NCBI RefSeq assembly: GCF_045066735.1
Contig: NZ_JBISHH010000005.1
Location: 96,253-160,252 of the forward strand
Direction of reading: 5' to 3'
DNA: 64,000 nt
From: Algibacter sp045066735
Lineage (GTDB): Bacteria; Bacteroidota; Bacteroidia; Flavobacteriales; Flavobacteriaceae
The notes below the pieces were generated by a model that was not told the origin of the DNA, made no database searches, and was given only the letters and a program-made list of their open reading frames with translations. This document shows, in pieces, positions 47,901 through 55,331 of this stretch. The translations under genes were made by a program, and so were the position numbers. How positions within the stretch are numbered: the first letter of the stretch is position 1; every line of letters begins with the position of its first letter.

Positions 47901-49205
47901 GCCTATTAAAAGCTTTTGTTTACCGTTAATATTAGCTTCAATTAATGCAAAAACACGGTCTATCTTTGGAAAAACCTGAAATTGATTATAAGGTCCTTTT
48001 TCATTATTTTTTTTTGACAAGAGGTTTAGTCCTCCACCTTCAGTACCAATCCATAAATTACCATAACTGTCTTCGCAAAACGATCGAATTTTATCATAAC
48101 TTAAACTTGTTGAGCTAGAAGTTCTTTTTATGTGTTGAAAGCGTTTTTTTTGAGGATTTACCTTATTTATTCCTCCTCCATTAGTTCCAATCCAAATAAT
48201 TCCAGTTTTATCTTGATATAGACAATTTATAATATTTTTACTTATACTTTTTGCGTCTATAGGGTCGTACTCAAAGTGGCTTATTTCTTTCAGTATTTCG
48301 GAACCTTCATCTAACTGATAAAGGTACAATCCGTCTGTTGCGCCCAACCAGTATTGATTTTTATCATCTATTAAAAAATCTTTTACATTAATGTTTTTAA
48401 GCGCTCGTATGTTAAGTTGTTTTTGATTGTTACCAATATCTACAATACTAAAGAGCCCCTTAGAGGTTCCGGCAACTATCTCTCCTTTTTTATTTTCACC
48501 TAGAGATGTAATAAATTGAGGCCTTTCTTTACTATTGAAATTTACATTTAGAAATTCATACTTGCCATTCTTATTTTTAACTACATTAAACAGTTTACGA
48601 TTAGTAGAAATCCATATATTTCCTTTAAGATCTTCATAAATCGCTTTAATAGATAAATCTCTTTCGCTTAATACGTGTTCAAAATTGTAATTTTGAATAT
48701 TTTGTGATAGATTAACAACATTTAAGCCCTTATCAGTACCAACCCAAAGTCTATTTTTACTATCGACAAACACCTTTCGAACAACATCACTATCAATACC
48801 TCCTTCAATAGTTGTATCATATTTATATCTTGTAAATTTTTCAGTTTTCTTATCAAATCTATTTAATCCTCCTCCTGTTGTTCCAATCCAAAGCGCACCA
48901 TTATTATCACCCGTTATAGTAAATACAATATTGCTACTTATACTGGTCTCATCATTAGTTTTGGGAAGATAATTTTTAAAAGTATAGCCATCATATTTGT
49001 TTAATCCATCGAAAGTACCAAACCACATAAATCCTTCTTTATCTTGATAAATGCAATTTATATCGCTTTGTGAAAGCCCATCATTTGTGCTTATATGCTC
49101 AAAATTTATATTATTTTGAGCTAATGCTCCATTAAAACAAAGCACTGAAAAAGTCAATGAAAGAATGGCTTTAATATTTTTTAAAAAGATGTTTTTTATA
49201 GTCAT
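44970..49205 (-). CDS. hybrid two-component system regulator (HTCS) of the glycan locus
   Basis: This one-protein sensor and transcription factor has 1411 residues from 49205. That start is preferred over 49247 because it begins a signal/anchor (MTIKNIFLKNIKAILSLTFSV) and because a -7 box (TATATTTG, 49227-49234) lies between the two. The periplasmic part has two seven-bladed Reg_prop propellers (repeats such as GFMWFGTFDGLNKYDG, IWIGTNGGGINKV) and a Y_Y_Y domain. A membrane segment follows (YILYGLLIVGLLIAF). Next are the HisKA phospho-His in FFTNVSHEFRTPLTL (near 880), an HATPase with SGIGLAF, a receiver with phospho-Asp in NIILTDVLMPEMGG (near 1200) and a C-terminal AraC HTH (LSRSHLYIKIKELTG, then FTVKEIMYMTGF). 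It presumably senses an oligosaccharide. Confidence 0.95.
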   Translation of the reverse strand: MTIKNIFLKNIKAILSLTFSVLCFNGALAQNNINFEHISTNDGLSQSDINCIYQDKEGFMWFGTFDGLNKYDGYTFKNYLPKTNDETSISSNIVFTITGDNNGALWIGTTGGGLNRFDKKTEKFTRYKYDTTIEGGIDSDVVRKVFVDSKNRLWVGTDKGLNVVNLSQNIQNYNFEHVLSERDLSIKAIYEDLKGNIWISTNRKLFNVVKNKNGKYEFLNVNFNSKERPQFITSLGENKKGEIVAGTSKGLFSIVDIGNNQKQLNIRALKNINVKDFLIDDKNQYWLGATDGLYLYQLDEGSEILKEISHFEYDPIDAKSISKNIINCLYQDKTGIIWIGTNGGGINKVNPQKKRFQHIKRTSSSTSLSYDKIRSFCEDSYGNLWIGTEGGGLNLLSKKNNEKGPYNQFQVFPKIDRVFALIEANINGKQKLLIGSGTNKTIYKIDLEGGENSGKVQIEPFFETDRATFALLQDFDNIIWAGTYGGGLYRIIFDKSSNSYKKDVFRYNASNNYSISDDIIRSIYEDKKGDIWIGTGNGLSRLEASEKLKDYPKFKFYRNKEDDTTSISHNYIMPIYETSKGELYIGTFGGGINKFVPGKDGSEDKFVSYNLDDGLANNVVKSILEDDLGNLWLSTNKGLSKFNPKTKVFKNYDVNDGLQDNEFQELAGIKRKNGDLIFGGINGYNVFSPSEIKNNDVAPETVISSFSVFNKEVEVGKEYSGKVLLDSAVSYTKKIHLKYDQNSFSIEFSGLHFAAPLKNKFLYQLKGYDQNWYPSSSSKKFANYTNIPPGNYIFKVKSSNGDGVWDKTPSKIKIIISPPFWRTYLAYILYGLLIVGLLIAFRRYAIISTTKKHQFELQDLEKEKNEELQRDKLEFFTNVSHEFRTPLTLIKGPLEYLKESKAILDNDVLLEQCEVMDSNVDYLMRLVNQLLDFRKINQGKMQLVIRHTEIIKFIKDIGEPFQFIAHKKNINFNIKSENKTIKAWFDHDALEKIMKNLLSNAFKFTPDSGEINVEIAKEDAANHDECFVVIKVRNSGNGISKEEIENIFDRFYSKTKKIENTQTSSGIGLAFTKSLINRHKGEIEVESEPNGMISFSVRLPRKKSIYENIEEISIKEKDDSDFLIRSSESESLAIDLNDEIEDAPIGNKRSKSPILLVVDDNKDIRKLIKNALKSTFEILEAANGVEGLKIANEVIPNIILTDVLMPEMGGIEFCNQLKSNNKTSHIPVIMLTAKTSKESEIEGLTIGADGYVKKPFDLKVLRLKLSNTLNYRQELRRKFNREVTLQPEEVTVTSIDEKFLENAIKVVEKHMMNTDFSVELMVQEMGLSRSHLYIKIKELTGLSSSAFIRNIRLKRAVQLLEQSNFTVKEIMYMTGFNTSSYFSKCFKKQFGVLPRDYIKNLKAEKAKLKDS

Positions 49206-49226
49206 AGTGGAAAATATAGCTTCGTT

Positions 49227-49234
49227 CAAATATA
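49227..49234 (-). promoter_or_regulatory. -7 box (TATATTTG) of the HTCS gene
   Basis: This exact TAnnTTTG match on the - strand is about 22 bases before the chosen start. No ATATGATTTTAAT-type half-sites occur 28 or 49 bases upstream, so the regulator gene does not appear to carry its own operator. Confidence 0.5.
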
Positions 49235-49271
49235 ACAAAATGGGCATAATTTAGAAATTTATCATTTACGC

Positions 49272-49307
49272 AATTACCACTAAGCTATAAATAACTTAGT
49301 GGTAATT
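49272..49307. repeat. perfect 13-bp inverted repeat upstream of HTCS
   Basis: AATTACCACTAAG (49272-49284) and CTTAGTGGTAATT (49295-49307) are separated by 10 bases. It lies 38 bases upstream of the regulator's -7 box and has no T run on the - strand, so a protein-binding site is possible as well as a hairpin. Confidence 0.5.
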
Positions 49308-49466
49308 AAGATAGTGATAAATGTAAAAATTATCGTTTACAAACTATTTAAATGCCTTGGTTTATTTATCACATATACCATAAAACCAAGAAATAACATT
49401 ATTTAAAACGTGATAGTTTCTTTTCTGAAAAATATAAAAATCATTGAGAAATCACCCTCAAAAAGA

Positions 49467-49504
49467 CAAGAGAAGAGAGACATTTTTTTGTCTCTCTTCT
49501 CTTG
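49467..49504 (-). terminator. strong terminator of the small T9SS-protein gene
   Basis: The perfect 16-bp stem CAAGAGAAGAGAGACA (49467-49482) and its complement (49489-49504) have a 6-T loop. On the - strand a TCTTTTTG run follows. Confidence 0.88.
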
Positions 49505-49520
49505 CCTAGAGTTAAGACTC

Positions 49521-50288
49521 CTATTTTTTAATAAATTTGGCTACGCCAGAATCAGTCATTAATAAGTATAAGCCACTTTTCAAATCAGAGACATCTAATT
49601 TTCCTGTTGCCTCTGCCTCTTTCACAGTGCTACCTAAAACATTTGTTATTCTATACGTTTTAGTTTTAACATCCTTACCAATTATTAATTCTGATGATAC
49701 CGGGTTTGGATAAATGCTTTTAGAAATATTTTCTAACTTTTTACTGCTTAAAGTTACTTCAGGTACAATAGGTAAATTAGAATTGAATCTGAAATTTCTA
49801 TGCGCGGCTGTTCCTTCGGCTGGTACCGTTGAACCAGTAAAATCTGGTGTAGTCCCGTTTAAAAATACTCTAAACATAAAATCTACGTTTGGTACTGCTG
49901 GTGGATTAGAAATGGTTAAACTAGTGTCGCCAAATAATTTAAATTCAATTTCAACATCATACGTCATTCCATTATCAGTCACCGTAGATTTTAATTGTGC
50001 ATTATCATAAGTTATACTTTTATTCAAATCAAAAAAGTTAGACTGAGCAATTTGTCCGCCCCCTGTAATACTACTTCCTGTATTGTAAAGCCTAGCTCTA
50101 AAAGTAAGATCTTGGTTTGCATCAGGAATACCGGTAAAAGTAATTTTTGCAGATTGTGATACCATGCCACCATCCCCAATTTGAGTAGGTTGTGCCGCAA
50201 CAAACGTTACATCAATTTGAGCAAAAGTAGCTGAGGCGACACCTATTGCCATGGTTAACATAATTTTTTTAAGTAATTTTTTCATCAT
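49521..50288 (-). CDS. small T9SS-exported protein of unknown function
   Basis: This 255-residue protein has a Sec signal (about 1-23, ending ATFAQ). A mostly beta region of about 160 residues (IDVTFVAAQPTQIGDGG..., TGIPDANQDLTFRARLYN, VNFMF-like VDFMFRVFLNGTTPDF) matches no family I know. The C-terminus (about 185-255, ISKSIYPNPVSSELIIG, then LDVSDLKSGLYLLM) is a T9SS sorting domain. Its promoter has the same half-site pair and -7 geometry as SusC, so it belongs to the glycan regulon. A binding protein or small enzyme acting outside the cell is the likely role. Confidence 0.82.
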   Translation of the reverse strand: MMKKLLKKIMLTMAIGVASATFAQIDVTFVAAQPTQIGDGGMVSQSAKITFTGIPDANQDLTFRARLYNTGSSITGGGQIAQSNFFDLNKSITYDNAQLKSTVTDNGMTYDVEIEFKLFGDTSLTISNPPAVPNVDFMFRVFLNGTTPDFTGSTVPAEGTAAHRNFRFNSNLPIVPEVTLSSKKLENISKSIYPNPVSSELIIGKDVKTKTYRITNVLGSTVKEAEATGKLDVSDLKSGLYLLMTDSGVAKFIKK

Positions 50289-50315
50289 AAAATAGATTTA
50301 ATTTATTTAGTGTTA

Positions 50316-50323
50316 CAAAACTA
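50316..50323 (-). promoter_or_regulatory. -7 box (TAGTTTTG) of the small T9SS-protein gene
   Basis: This exact TAnnTTTG match on the - strand starts 28 bases from the proximal half-site base 50351; the predicted leader is about 21 bases. Confidence 0.6.
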
Positions 50324-50350
50324 ATTAGTATTACTTAAAACTAAATTCTT

Positions 50351-50384
50351 ATATGATTTCCATTTGGTTACAAATGGTTTTAAA
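50351..50384 (+). promoter_or_regulatory. regulator half-site pair, small T9SS-protein promoter
   Basis: ATATGATTTCCAT (50351-50363) and AAATGGTTTTAAA (50372-50384) are 21 bases apart. The proximal one is 63 bases from the start codon, the same distance as in the SusC promoter. Confidence 0.6.
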
Positions 50385-50558
50385 AAGGTGAAAAAGGCTT
50401 ATTTAGTGCTCAGTAGTAGCGTAAATAGTAAAAAATTAAATATAGCAAAAATGAGCATTGGATGTAATAAAGGAAAGAGATACTTATGCGTAACACAAAT
50501 ATCTCTTACTCTTATACCCGTAAAAAAATAGCTTAATTTAATCTAAAAGCTTAGCATA

Positions 50559-51578
50559 TTATTTCATTTCAAAACGAACTAAATAAGTCTGCCCTTTTTT
50601 ATATTTCATCGAAATTCCCCAACCAGGAATAGTTGTTCTAGAATTGTCACCTTCTAAGTGCGGACGGTATAAGCCTGGAGCCATTGGTATATTTTTGAGG
50701 TTCTCATGGATTAAAGAAAAATCTAATCCATCATTGGCCCAATAAATTGATTTGCTTAACGATGCTAATGATGCAATACCTCCATCGTAATTCCAAATTA
50801 AAACTTCGTGTCCCTTATCAATTAACGGTTCTTTATATTTTTTAAAAGGTCCCTCTGGTTGTTCCGCCATGGCAACACCCATTTTTGTAAATCTTGGTCC
50901 TTTTTTTCCATGAATTATAGATCGCCCTTTATAATAAAACCAGACCTTCTCATCTTTTACCAATAAACTAGCATCATCAATTCTATAACTATCAAAATCT
51001 TCCGCGATATCACTTATTTTTAAAACAGGATTGTTTTCAACCCTTTCAAAAGGTCCATCAGGGCTATTAGCTACTGCAAGACCAAAAGCAGTAAAATCGG
51101 TGGTATGATTTCCTTCAAATTGGCCTTTAGCGTTTCCTGGAGTGGGCTTTACTCCTGTGTAATACATATAGTATTTTCCTTTATACGATAGTATATTAGG
51201 AGTAAAAACAGAATGGCTATCAAATTCGCCCTCTGCTCCCAAACCTAATGCCATGCCTTGCTCCTGCCAAGAATAACCTTCATCTTTAGAAGTCGCATAC
51301 CAAATAGTCGCCCAATACCCGGATGTTACTGGGCTATTCATTCTGGAATACCAAATGTAATAAGTATTATCTACTTTTATAATATCACTATTATCACGCC
51401 TGTTGTATACTGAGTCTTTTCCAATACCAGAGATATCTTGGTATGTAAAACTTATGGTTTTTTTTATATTCAAATCTTTAGCTACGTTTTCAACTTTATG
51501 CTTACAACTACTTAAGACAAAAGCACAAATAGTAAAAAAAAATAAAAAATAGCTCATATTTCTATTTAATAGAATCAT
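50559..51578 (-). CDS. GH117-like five-bladed-propeller glycosidase, lipoprotein
   Basis: This 339-residue lipoprotein has its lipid Cys at 25 (AFVLSSC); a later start at 51557 (MSYFLFFF) is also possible. The fold is of the GH117/GH43 propeller class: DIIKVDNTYYIWYSRMN, GYWATIWYATSKDEGYSW, EFDSHSVFTPNILSYKG, KYYMYYTGVK, SYRIDDASLLVKDEKVWF and GHEVLIWNYDGGIASL. These resemble GH117 enzymes that remove terminal alpha-1,3-linked (3,6-anhydro)-L-galactose, although GH117-like genes also occur in fucan loci. It is co-transcribed with the unassigned lipoprotein 37 bp upstream. I see no regulator half-site in front of that pair. Confidence 0.8.
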   Translation of the reverse strand: MILLNRNMSYFLFFFTICAFVLSSCKHKVENVAKDLNIKKTISFTYQDISGIGKDSVYNRRDNSDIIKVDNTYYIWYSRMNSPVTSGYWATIWYATSKDEGYSWQEQGMALGLGAEGEFDSHSVFTPNILSYKGKYYMYYTGVKPTPGNAKGQFEGNHTTDFTAFGLAVANSPDGPFERVENNPVLKISDIAEDFDSYRIDDASLLVKDEKVWFYYKGRSIIHGKKGPRFTKMGVAMAEQPEGPFKKYKEPLIDKGHEVLIWNYDGGIASLASLSKSIYWANDGLDFSLIHENLKNIPMAPGLYRPHLEGDNSRTTIPGWGISMKYKKGQTYLVRFEMK

Positions 51579-51615
51579 AATTAAAAATTTGCTTTTTGGT
51601 TAAATCACTCTAGTT

Positions 51616-52911
51616 TTAATAAAATGCCTTTTTGATTTCTTCAATAGAAACTCCAAATAATTTTTCTACAATAGGATTCAAGCTAGTTTCATTTCCTTCT
51701 ATATGGCATGTTAATTGTACATGTATGCCACTTTCTCCGGACTTTAACCCCAATGCAGGTGATGATGTTTCTAACTCATAAAACGGCCCTAAAGGCTTTG
51801 CTCCTGGTTCTGGTTCTCCATCGTTATAGGCATTTATAACATCACCCTCAAAAGGCTTATTTTGTATCTCCCACATGGAGTTTACATAATCGGTTACATT
51901 TTTGGGTTTATTATATTTTACAAGGGTTAGAATACCATTTTTAGAATCGTAAGATCCAGCAATATTTTTTGCTCTTTTTGGCGATAAACCTATTTTACTT
52001 CTAAAAGCTCCATCCCCTTTAAAATATATAACGCCATTTTTAGCAACTAAACGATTAGAAGGTACTTTTCCAAAATAAGTATCATTTACAATTTTACCCA
52101 ATTTAGCTTCATTACCTTGAACATAAGGCACTATAATTGTCGTGTTTGGTGAATGCTTAAACATGCCCAACAACCAAACAGAAAGTAAACCTGTTTCTTT
52201 TTCCCAATTTGTTTCCCCTAAATTGGTAAGCGTATTAGTAGTTTGATAAGCAACCGCTTTTAATTTATCTGAATGCACATTTACGCCTAATTCCTTTTGG
52301 ATTTCAGTTTTAGATAAAACAGCAATCTCACGCTCAATACCTAAATCAAATTGAAAGCCAGAGTAATTCTTTAATGACGCCTTTTTAGTGAAAACGGCCT
52401 TATTTGATGATACACTTTTTAAGGTGAAATTTTCTATATCTATTAATTTTGGTGTATACCACTCATCTAAGGTAAACTCAGTTCCTTTCTTGAAGAAAAT
52501 AGAATATTGTCCGCCCTCCGGCCCTAACCAAAATCGTTCTTCTCCTCCAAACACATTAATGTGATCTAAAGTATCTCTAGATTTGAATAATTCCCTATTA
52601 ATCCATCCATAACCTCTTCCTTTTGCTCCAACAGCACTACTTGTCATTACACGTCCTTGCAATGCAGCAGAAACGGCCACTATTGACATATTCGAATCAT
52701 CAGTGAGTTCAATTATATCCACATAATCTTTCATGAAAGAAACATCATCTCCGTAGGTATTGCCCTCTATTTCTTTTAGTGAATGTTGTTCAAGATTCCT
52801 AGTTTTGGTTTCTTCTTTTGTCTTCTTTTTATTATTACACGAAATCATAAATAATATTGATAATAACAAAAAACCTATGTTACAGTGTTTTTTTAGATGT
52901 ATATGTTTCAT
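51616..52911 (-). CDS. conserved lipoprotein of unknown function (possibly DUF6786)
   Basis: The start at 52911 gives 431 residues and a lipoprotein signal ending FMISC; a start at 52932 adds seven residues. The body is beta-rich (SNMSIVAVSAALQGRVMTSSAVGAKG, GGEERFWLGPEGGQYSIFF, SVWLLGMFKHSPNTTIIVPY), a pattern that recalls an aldose-epimerase-like sandwich and the DUF6786 proteins often found in sulfated-glycan loci. I am not sure of the family and assign no activity. It lies directly upstream of the GH117-like gene and is probably in one transcript with it, so the two may handle the same sugar. Confidence 0.7.
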   Translation of the reverse strand: MKHIHLKKHCNIGFLLLSILFMISCNNKKKTKEETKTRNLEQHSLKEIEGNTYGDDVSFMKDYVDIIELTDDSNMSIVAVSAALQGRVMTSSAVGAKGRGYGWINRELFKSRDTLDHINVFGGEERFWLGPEGGQYSIFFKKGTEFTLDEWYTPKLIDIENFTLKSVSSNKAVFTKKASLKNYSGFQFDLGIEREIAVLSKTEIQKELGVNVHSDKLKAVAYQTTNTLTNLGETNWEKETGLLSVWLLGMFKHSPNTTIIVPYVQGNEAKLGKIVNDTYFGKVPSNRLVAKNGVIYFKGDGAFRSKIGLSPKRAKNIAGSYDSKNGILTLVKYNKPKNVTDYVNSMWEIQNKPFEGDVINAYNDGEPEPGAKPLGPFYELETSSPALGLKSGESGIHVQLTCHIEGNETSLNPIVEKLFGVSIEEIKKAFY

Positions 52912-53142
52912 AAAATTTTTAAAAGTTATCAATTATATATAAAAGTAGCCAATTTAAAAGCTAATTCTGATTATAAAATATTTTATAATGATAAAGCTAA
53001 CATAAAGTCTCTCTTTTTACATTCTTGATAACAATAAAGATCATTGCAAAAAAAAATCTCGATTTCTTATTGAAAACGAGATTTTTAATATATCATTAAA
53101 CCACCCTGAAAACTACATTACATTAGCCAAGGAATCGTCTAT
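52912..53142. other. gap upstream of the GH117-like operon
   Basis: No gene. A hairpin terminator at 53052-53086 serves the small gene at 53143. A TAAAATATTTTA palindrome (52972-52983) and AT-rich sequence precede the start at 52911, but no clear regulator site. Confidence 0.5.
53052..53086 (-). terminator. terminator after the 50-residue membrane protein
   Basis: AAAAATCTCG (53052-53061) pairs with CGAGATTTTT (53077-53086), with a further TTTC/GAAA stem inside. On the - strand it ends in a long T run, about 57 bases after the stop. Confidence 0.75.
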
Positions 53143-53295
53143 TTATACTGTAAAAAGCACAATGCCGATTATAAGTAATACTGTACCTACGAAATAGAAA
53201 CCATACCTCGTTAGTTTATCTTTCTGAAAAATATAATTTCCTTTATCATCATTCTTTTCTTTTACAAATTTAAAATCTTCCTTTCCTTGCTTCAT
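53143..53295 (-). CDS. 50-residue single-pass membrane protein
   Basis: ATG at 53293-53295 opens a 50-codon frame ending TAA at 53143. The protein starts MKQGKEDFKFVKEKNDDKGN, is highly charged up to KLTRYG (27-32), then ends in one hydrophobic helix (FYFVGTVLLIIGIVLFTV, 33-50). A good hairpin terminator follows it on the same strand, which supports a real gene. It is probably a membrane-tail protein with a cytoplasmic N-terminus. No family or role is known to me. Confidence 0.6.
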   Translation of the reverse strand: MKQGKEDFKFVKEKNDDKGNYIFQKDKLTRYGFYFVGTVLLIIGIVLFTV

Positions 53296-53552
53296 ATTTT
53301 CTATATTTTTTTGATTTATTAATAAAGAGATCCATTAAATTATTATAATAATCTCATCTATTTTTTAGTGTTTATTCAAATATATTTCAAATACCACTAA
53401 CCGATTAACGGAATACTGTAAATTTTTAACGCAATAAAATAACTGAACTTTTTAAAGACTCAACTTTACCTTTAAACGCATTAGCGTTAATAATATTTTT
53501 TTTTGAATCAAAAGTAAAGCTCAAAAATTCGCAATTTTGAAAAAAACAAATT
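53296..53552. promoter_or_regulatory. divergent spacer of the stress-type cluster
   Basis: The 257-bp gap separates two divergent genes. It contains the near-palindrome AACGCATTAGCGTT (53476-53489) and, before the + gene, CAATTTTG, a near -7 box. GCGTTAAT recurs upstream of 61094. Confidence 0.35.
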
Positions 53553-54185
53553 ATGGAAAATATATTAGTAGCTGGTGCCAATGGTACCACCGGAAAAAAA
53601 ATAGTAAACTTATTAAACGCATCTCAATATTTTAAACCTGTTGCTATGGTTCGCAAAGCCGAACAAGAAAAACAGTTTAAAAAGGATGGTATAAAAACTG
53701 TTTTAGGAGATTTAGAAAAAGATATCTCGCACACATTAGAAGGTGTAGATAAAGTAATATTTGCAGCTGGTTCTGGAGGGAAAAATGTTGTTGATGTAGA
53801 TCAAGAAGGTGCAAAAAAATTAGTAGATGCCTCAAAGAAAGCCAATGTCAAAAAATTTGTAATGTTGAGCTCTATGGGCGCCGAAAATCCTGAAAAAGCA
53901 AGCGACTTAAAAAATTATTTAATGGCTAAACATAATGCTGATGAATATTTAAAACTAAGCGAATTAACATATTCTATTGTTAGACCAGGAAGCTTAACGG
54001 ACAATAAAGCCACAGACCATATTGAACTGCAAAAAAGTTTGAATAAGAGCGGGTCTATTAGTAGGGCTGATGTTGCTCAAACCTTAGTAAGATCACTTCA
54101 TGATGATGCAGCAATAAACCAAACTTTTGAAATTATAGAAGGTGATACACTTATCGGGAAAGCCTTAGATACCTTATCTGCATAA
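53553..54185 (+). CDS. NAD(P)-binding SDR-like protein (atypical short-chain dehydrogenase)
   Basis: This 210-residue Rossmann protein starts ENILVAGANGTTGKKIV, the G-x-x-G-x-x-G dinucleotide motif. It has KTVLGDLEKD, VIFAAGSGGKNVVDVD, and the catalytic-region-like KFVMLSSMGAENPE with SIVRPGSLTDNK. These are features of the NAD(P)H-binding/YwnB-type atypical SDR group, which often lacks the Tyr-x-x-x-Lys dyad. The substrate is unknown. It is the first + gene of the cluster running to the right, and it is read away from the glycan locus. Confidence 0.85.
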   Translation: MENILVAGANGTTGKKIVNLLNASQYFKPVAMVRKAEQEKQFKKDGIKTVLGDLEKDISHTLEGVDKVIFAAGSGGKNVVDVDQEGAKKLVDASKKANVKKFVMLSSMGAENPEKASDLKNYLMAKHNADEYLKLSELTYSIVRPGSLTDNKATDHIELQKSLNKSGSISRADVAQTLVRSLHDDAAINQTFEIIEGDTLIGKALDTLSA

Positions 54186-54318
54186 AAAATATTTACTCAA
54201 AATTAAAGGTGTATCTTTTCTATTTTTCAATAAAAAAGACACACCTTTTTTAATAAATGGAATACACTCATTTTTATTCATCTAGGTTTTTAAAACCCAG
54301 CTAAAACTGCGCTGTAGC

Positions 54319-55224
54319 ATGGAACAATTACAAACAACACATCAATTTGGTATCAAAGAGCTTCCGTCTTTAATAAAAGAAACATACAATTCTTGGATGG
54401 CCGACGACCCTTTTAGGCTCAGTGCCATTGTGGCTTATTACACTGTATTAGCACTACCTGCTTTACTAGTGATTATAATAAATGTAATCGGTGCTATTTG
54501 GGGTGTAGAAATTGTACAAGGGCAATTAACCGATGAAATTTCTGCCGCCTTAGGTAAAGATGCAGCTATGGCTATAGAAAATATTATTAGTGAAACTCAA
54601 AATTCAGAAAGTAATTTATTGTCTACCATTATCGGTATTGGTACGCTACTTTTTGGTGCAACAGGTGTGTTTTATCAACTAAAAATATCATTAAATGAAA
54701 TTTGGAAAATAAAAACCAATCCTAATGCTAAAATCTGGAAAATTATTACCGATCGTGCCTTAAGCTTTGCTTTCATATTGGTTATAGGCTTTTTACTTTT
54801 AGTTAGTTTTATAGTTACCGCAGCCATTAGCGCATTAAATAATTACATACGCGATGCCTTACCAGATGTTCTATTATACATTGCTTACACATTAGATTTT
54901 GTATTGTCTGTAGGTATTATTTCAGTACTTTTCGCTTTAATGTTTAAGTACTTACCCGATGCCAAAATTAAATGGCGAACTGTATGGATTGGTGCTATAT
55001 TAACCGCCATACTATTTGTTGTTGGTAAATTATTACTAGGTATTTATTTCGGTCAAGCCGATCCAGGTTCCACCTACGGAGCAGCCGGAAGTATAGTTCT
55101 AATTCTATTATGGGTTTCCTACTCTTCACTTATCTTATTCTTTGGTGCAGAATTTACATATGTCTATGCCAAACGTTATGGCAAAGGCATTGAGCCAAAG
55201 ACTATCGGTATTATAAAAAAATAG
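54319..55224 (+). CDS. YihY/BrkB-family inner-membrane protein
   Basis: This 301-residue membrane protein has about six hydrophobic helices. The family signature is at the N-terminus (ESYNSWMADDPFRLSAIVAYYTVLALPALLVII is the corresponding hydrophobic run, residues about 20-55). Also seen are LLSTIIGIGTLLFGATGVFYQLK, AFILVIGFLLL, and the late PDAKIKWRTVWIGAI with GAAGSIVLILLWVSYSS. These are diagnostic of YihY/BrkB, a family of poorly known envelope proteins once called ribonuclease BN by mistake. It is followed by an AI-2E-type permease, and both fit an envelope-stress cluster. Confidence 0.9.
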   Translation: MEQLQTTHQFGIKELPSLIKETYNSWMADDPFRLSAIVAYYTVLALPALLVIIINVIGAIWGVEIVQGQLTDEISAALGKDAAMAIENIISETQNSESNLLSTIIGIGTLLFGATGVFYQLKISLNEIWKIKTNPNAKIWKIITDRALSFAFILVIGFLLLVSFIVTAAISALNNYIRDALPDVLLYIAYTLDFVLSVGIISVLFALMFKYLPDAKIKWRTVWIGAILTAILFVVGKLLLGIYFGQADPGSTYGAAGSIVLILLWVSYSSLILFFGAEFTYVYAKRYGKGIEPKTIGIIKK

Positions 55225-55331
55225 CTCACAGGTCTATACGAGTTAACTTTTTAATCGATACCATTAATTGATTTCATTTTAAATCCTGAATTTTGAAGTA
55301 ATGGAAAAATAACCATTAATCAATACTTCTT

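Larger units (their letters stand above)
49206..49520. other. gap between regulator and small T9SS protein
   Basis: No gene is present in this 315-bp gap. It contains the regulator's own -7 box, a 13-bp inverted repeat at 49272-49307 and the terminator at 49467-49504. The remaining AT-rich bases show nothing else. Confidence 0.6.

Noticed and set aside
49206..49247. HTCS start at 49247
   Set aside because: The likely -7 box is inside this stretch, so it would not be transcribed.
50475..50507. Weak inverted repeat (AAGAGATA/TATCTCTT) after the GH117-like gene
   Set aside because: Eight pairs with a 17-base loop and no T run; not enough for a terminator call.
52912..53010. HTCS half-sites before the 52911 operon
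   Set aside because: ATAATGATAAAG-like stretches do not match at the 21-base and 28-base spacings, and no good -7 box is in the right place.
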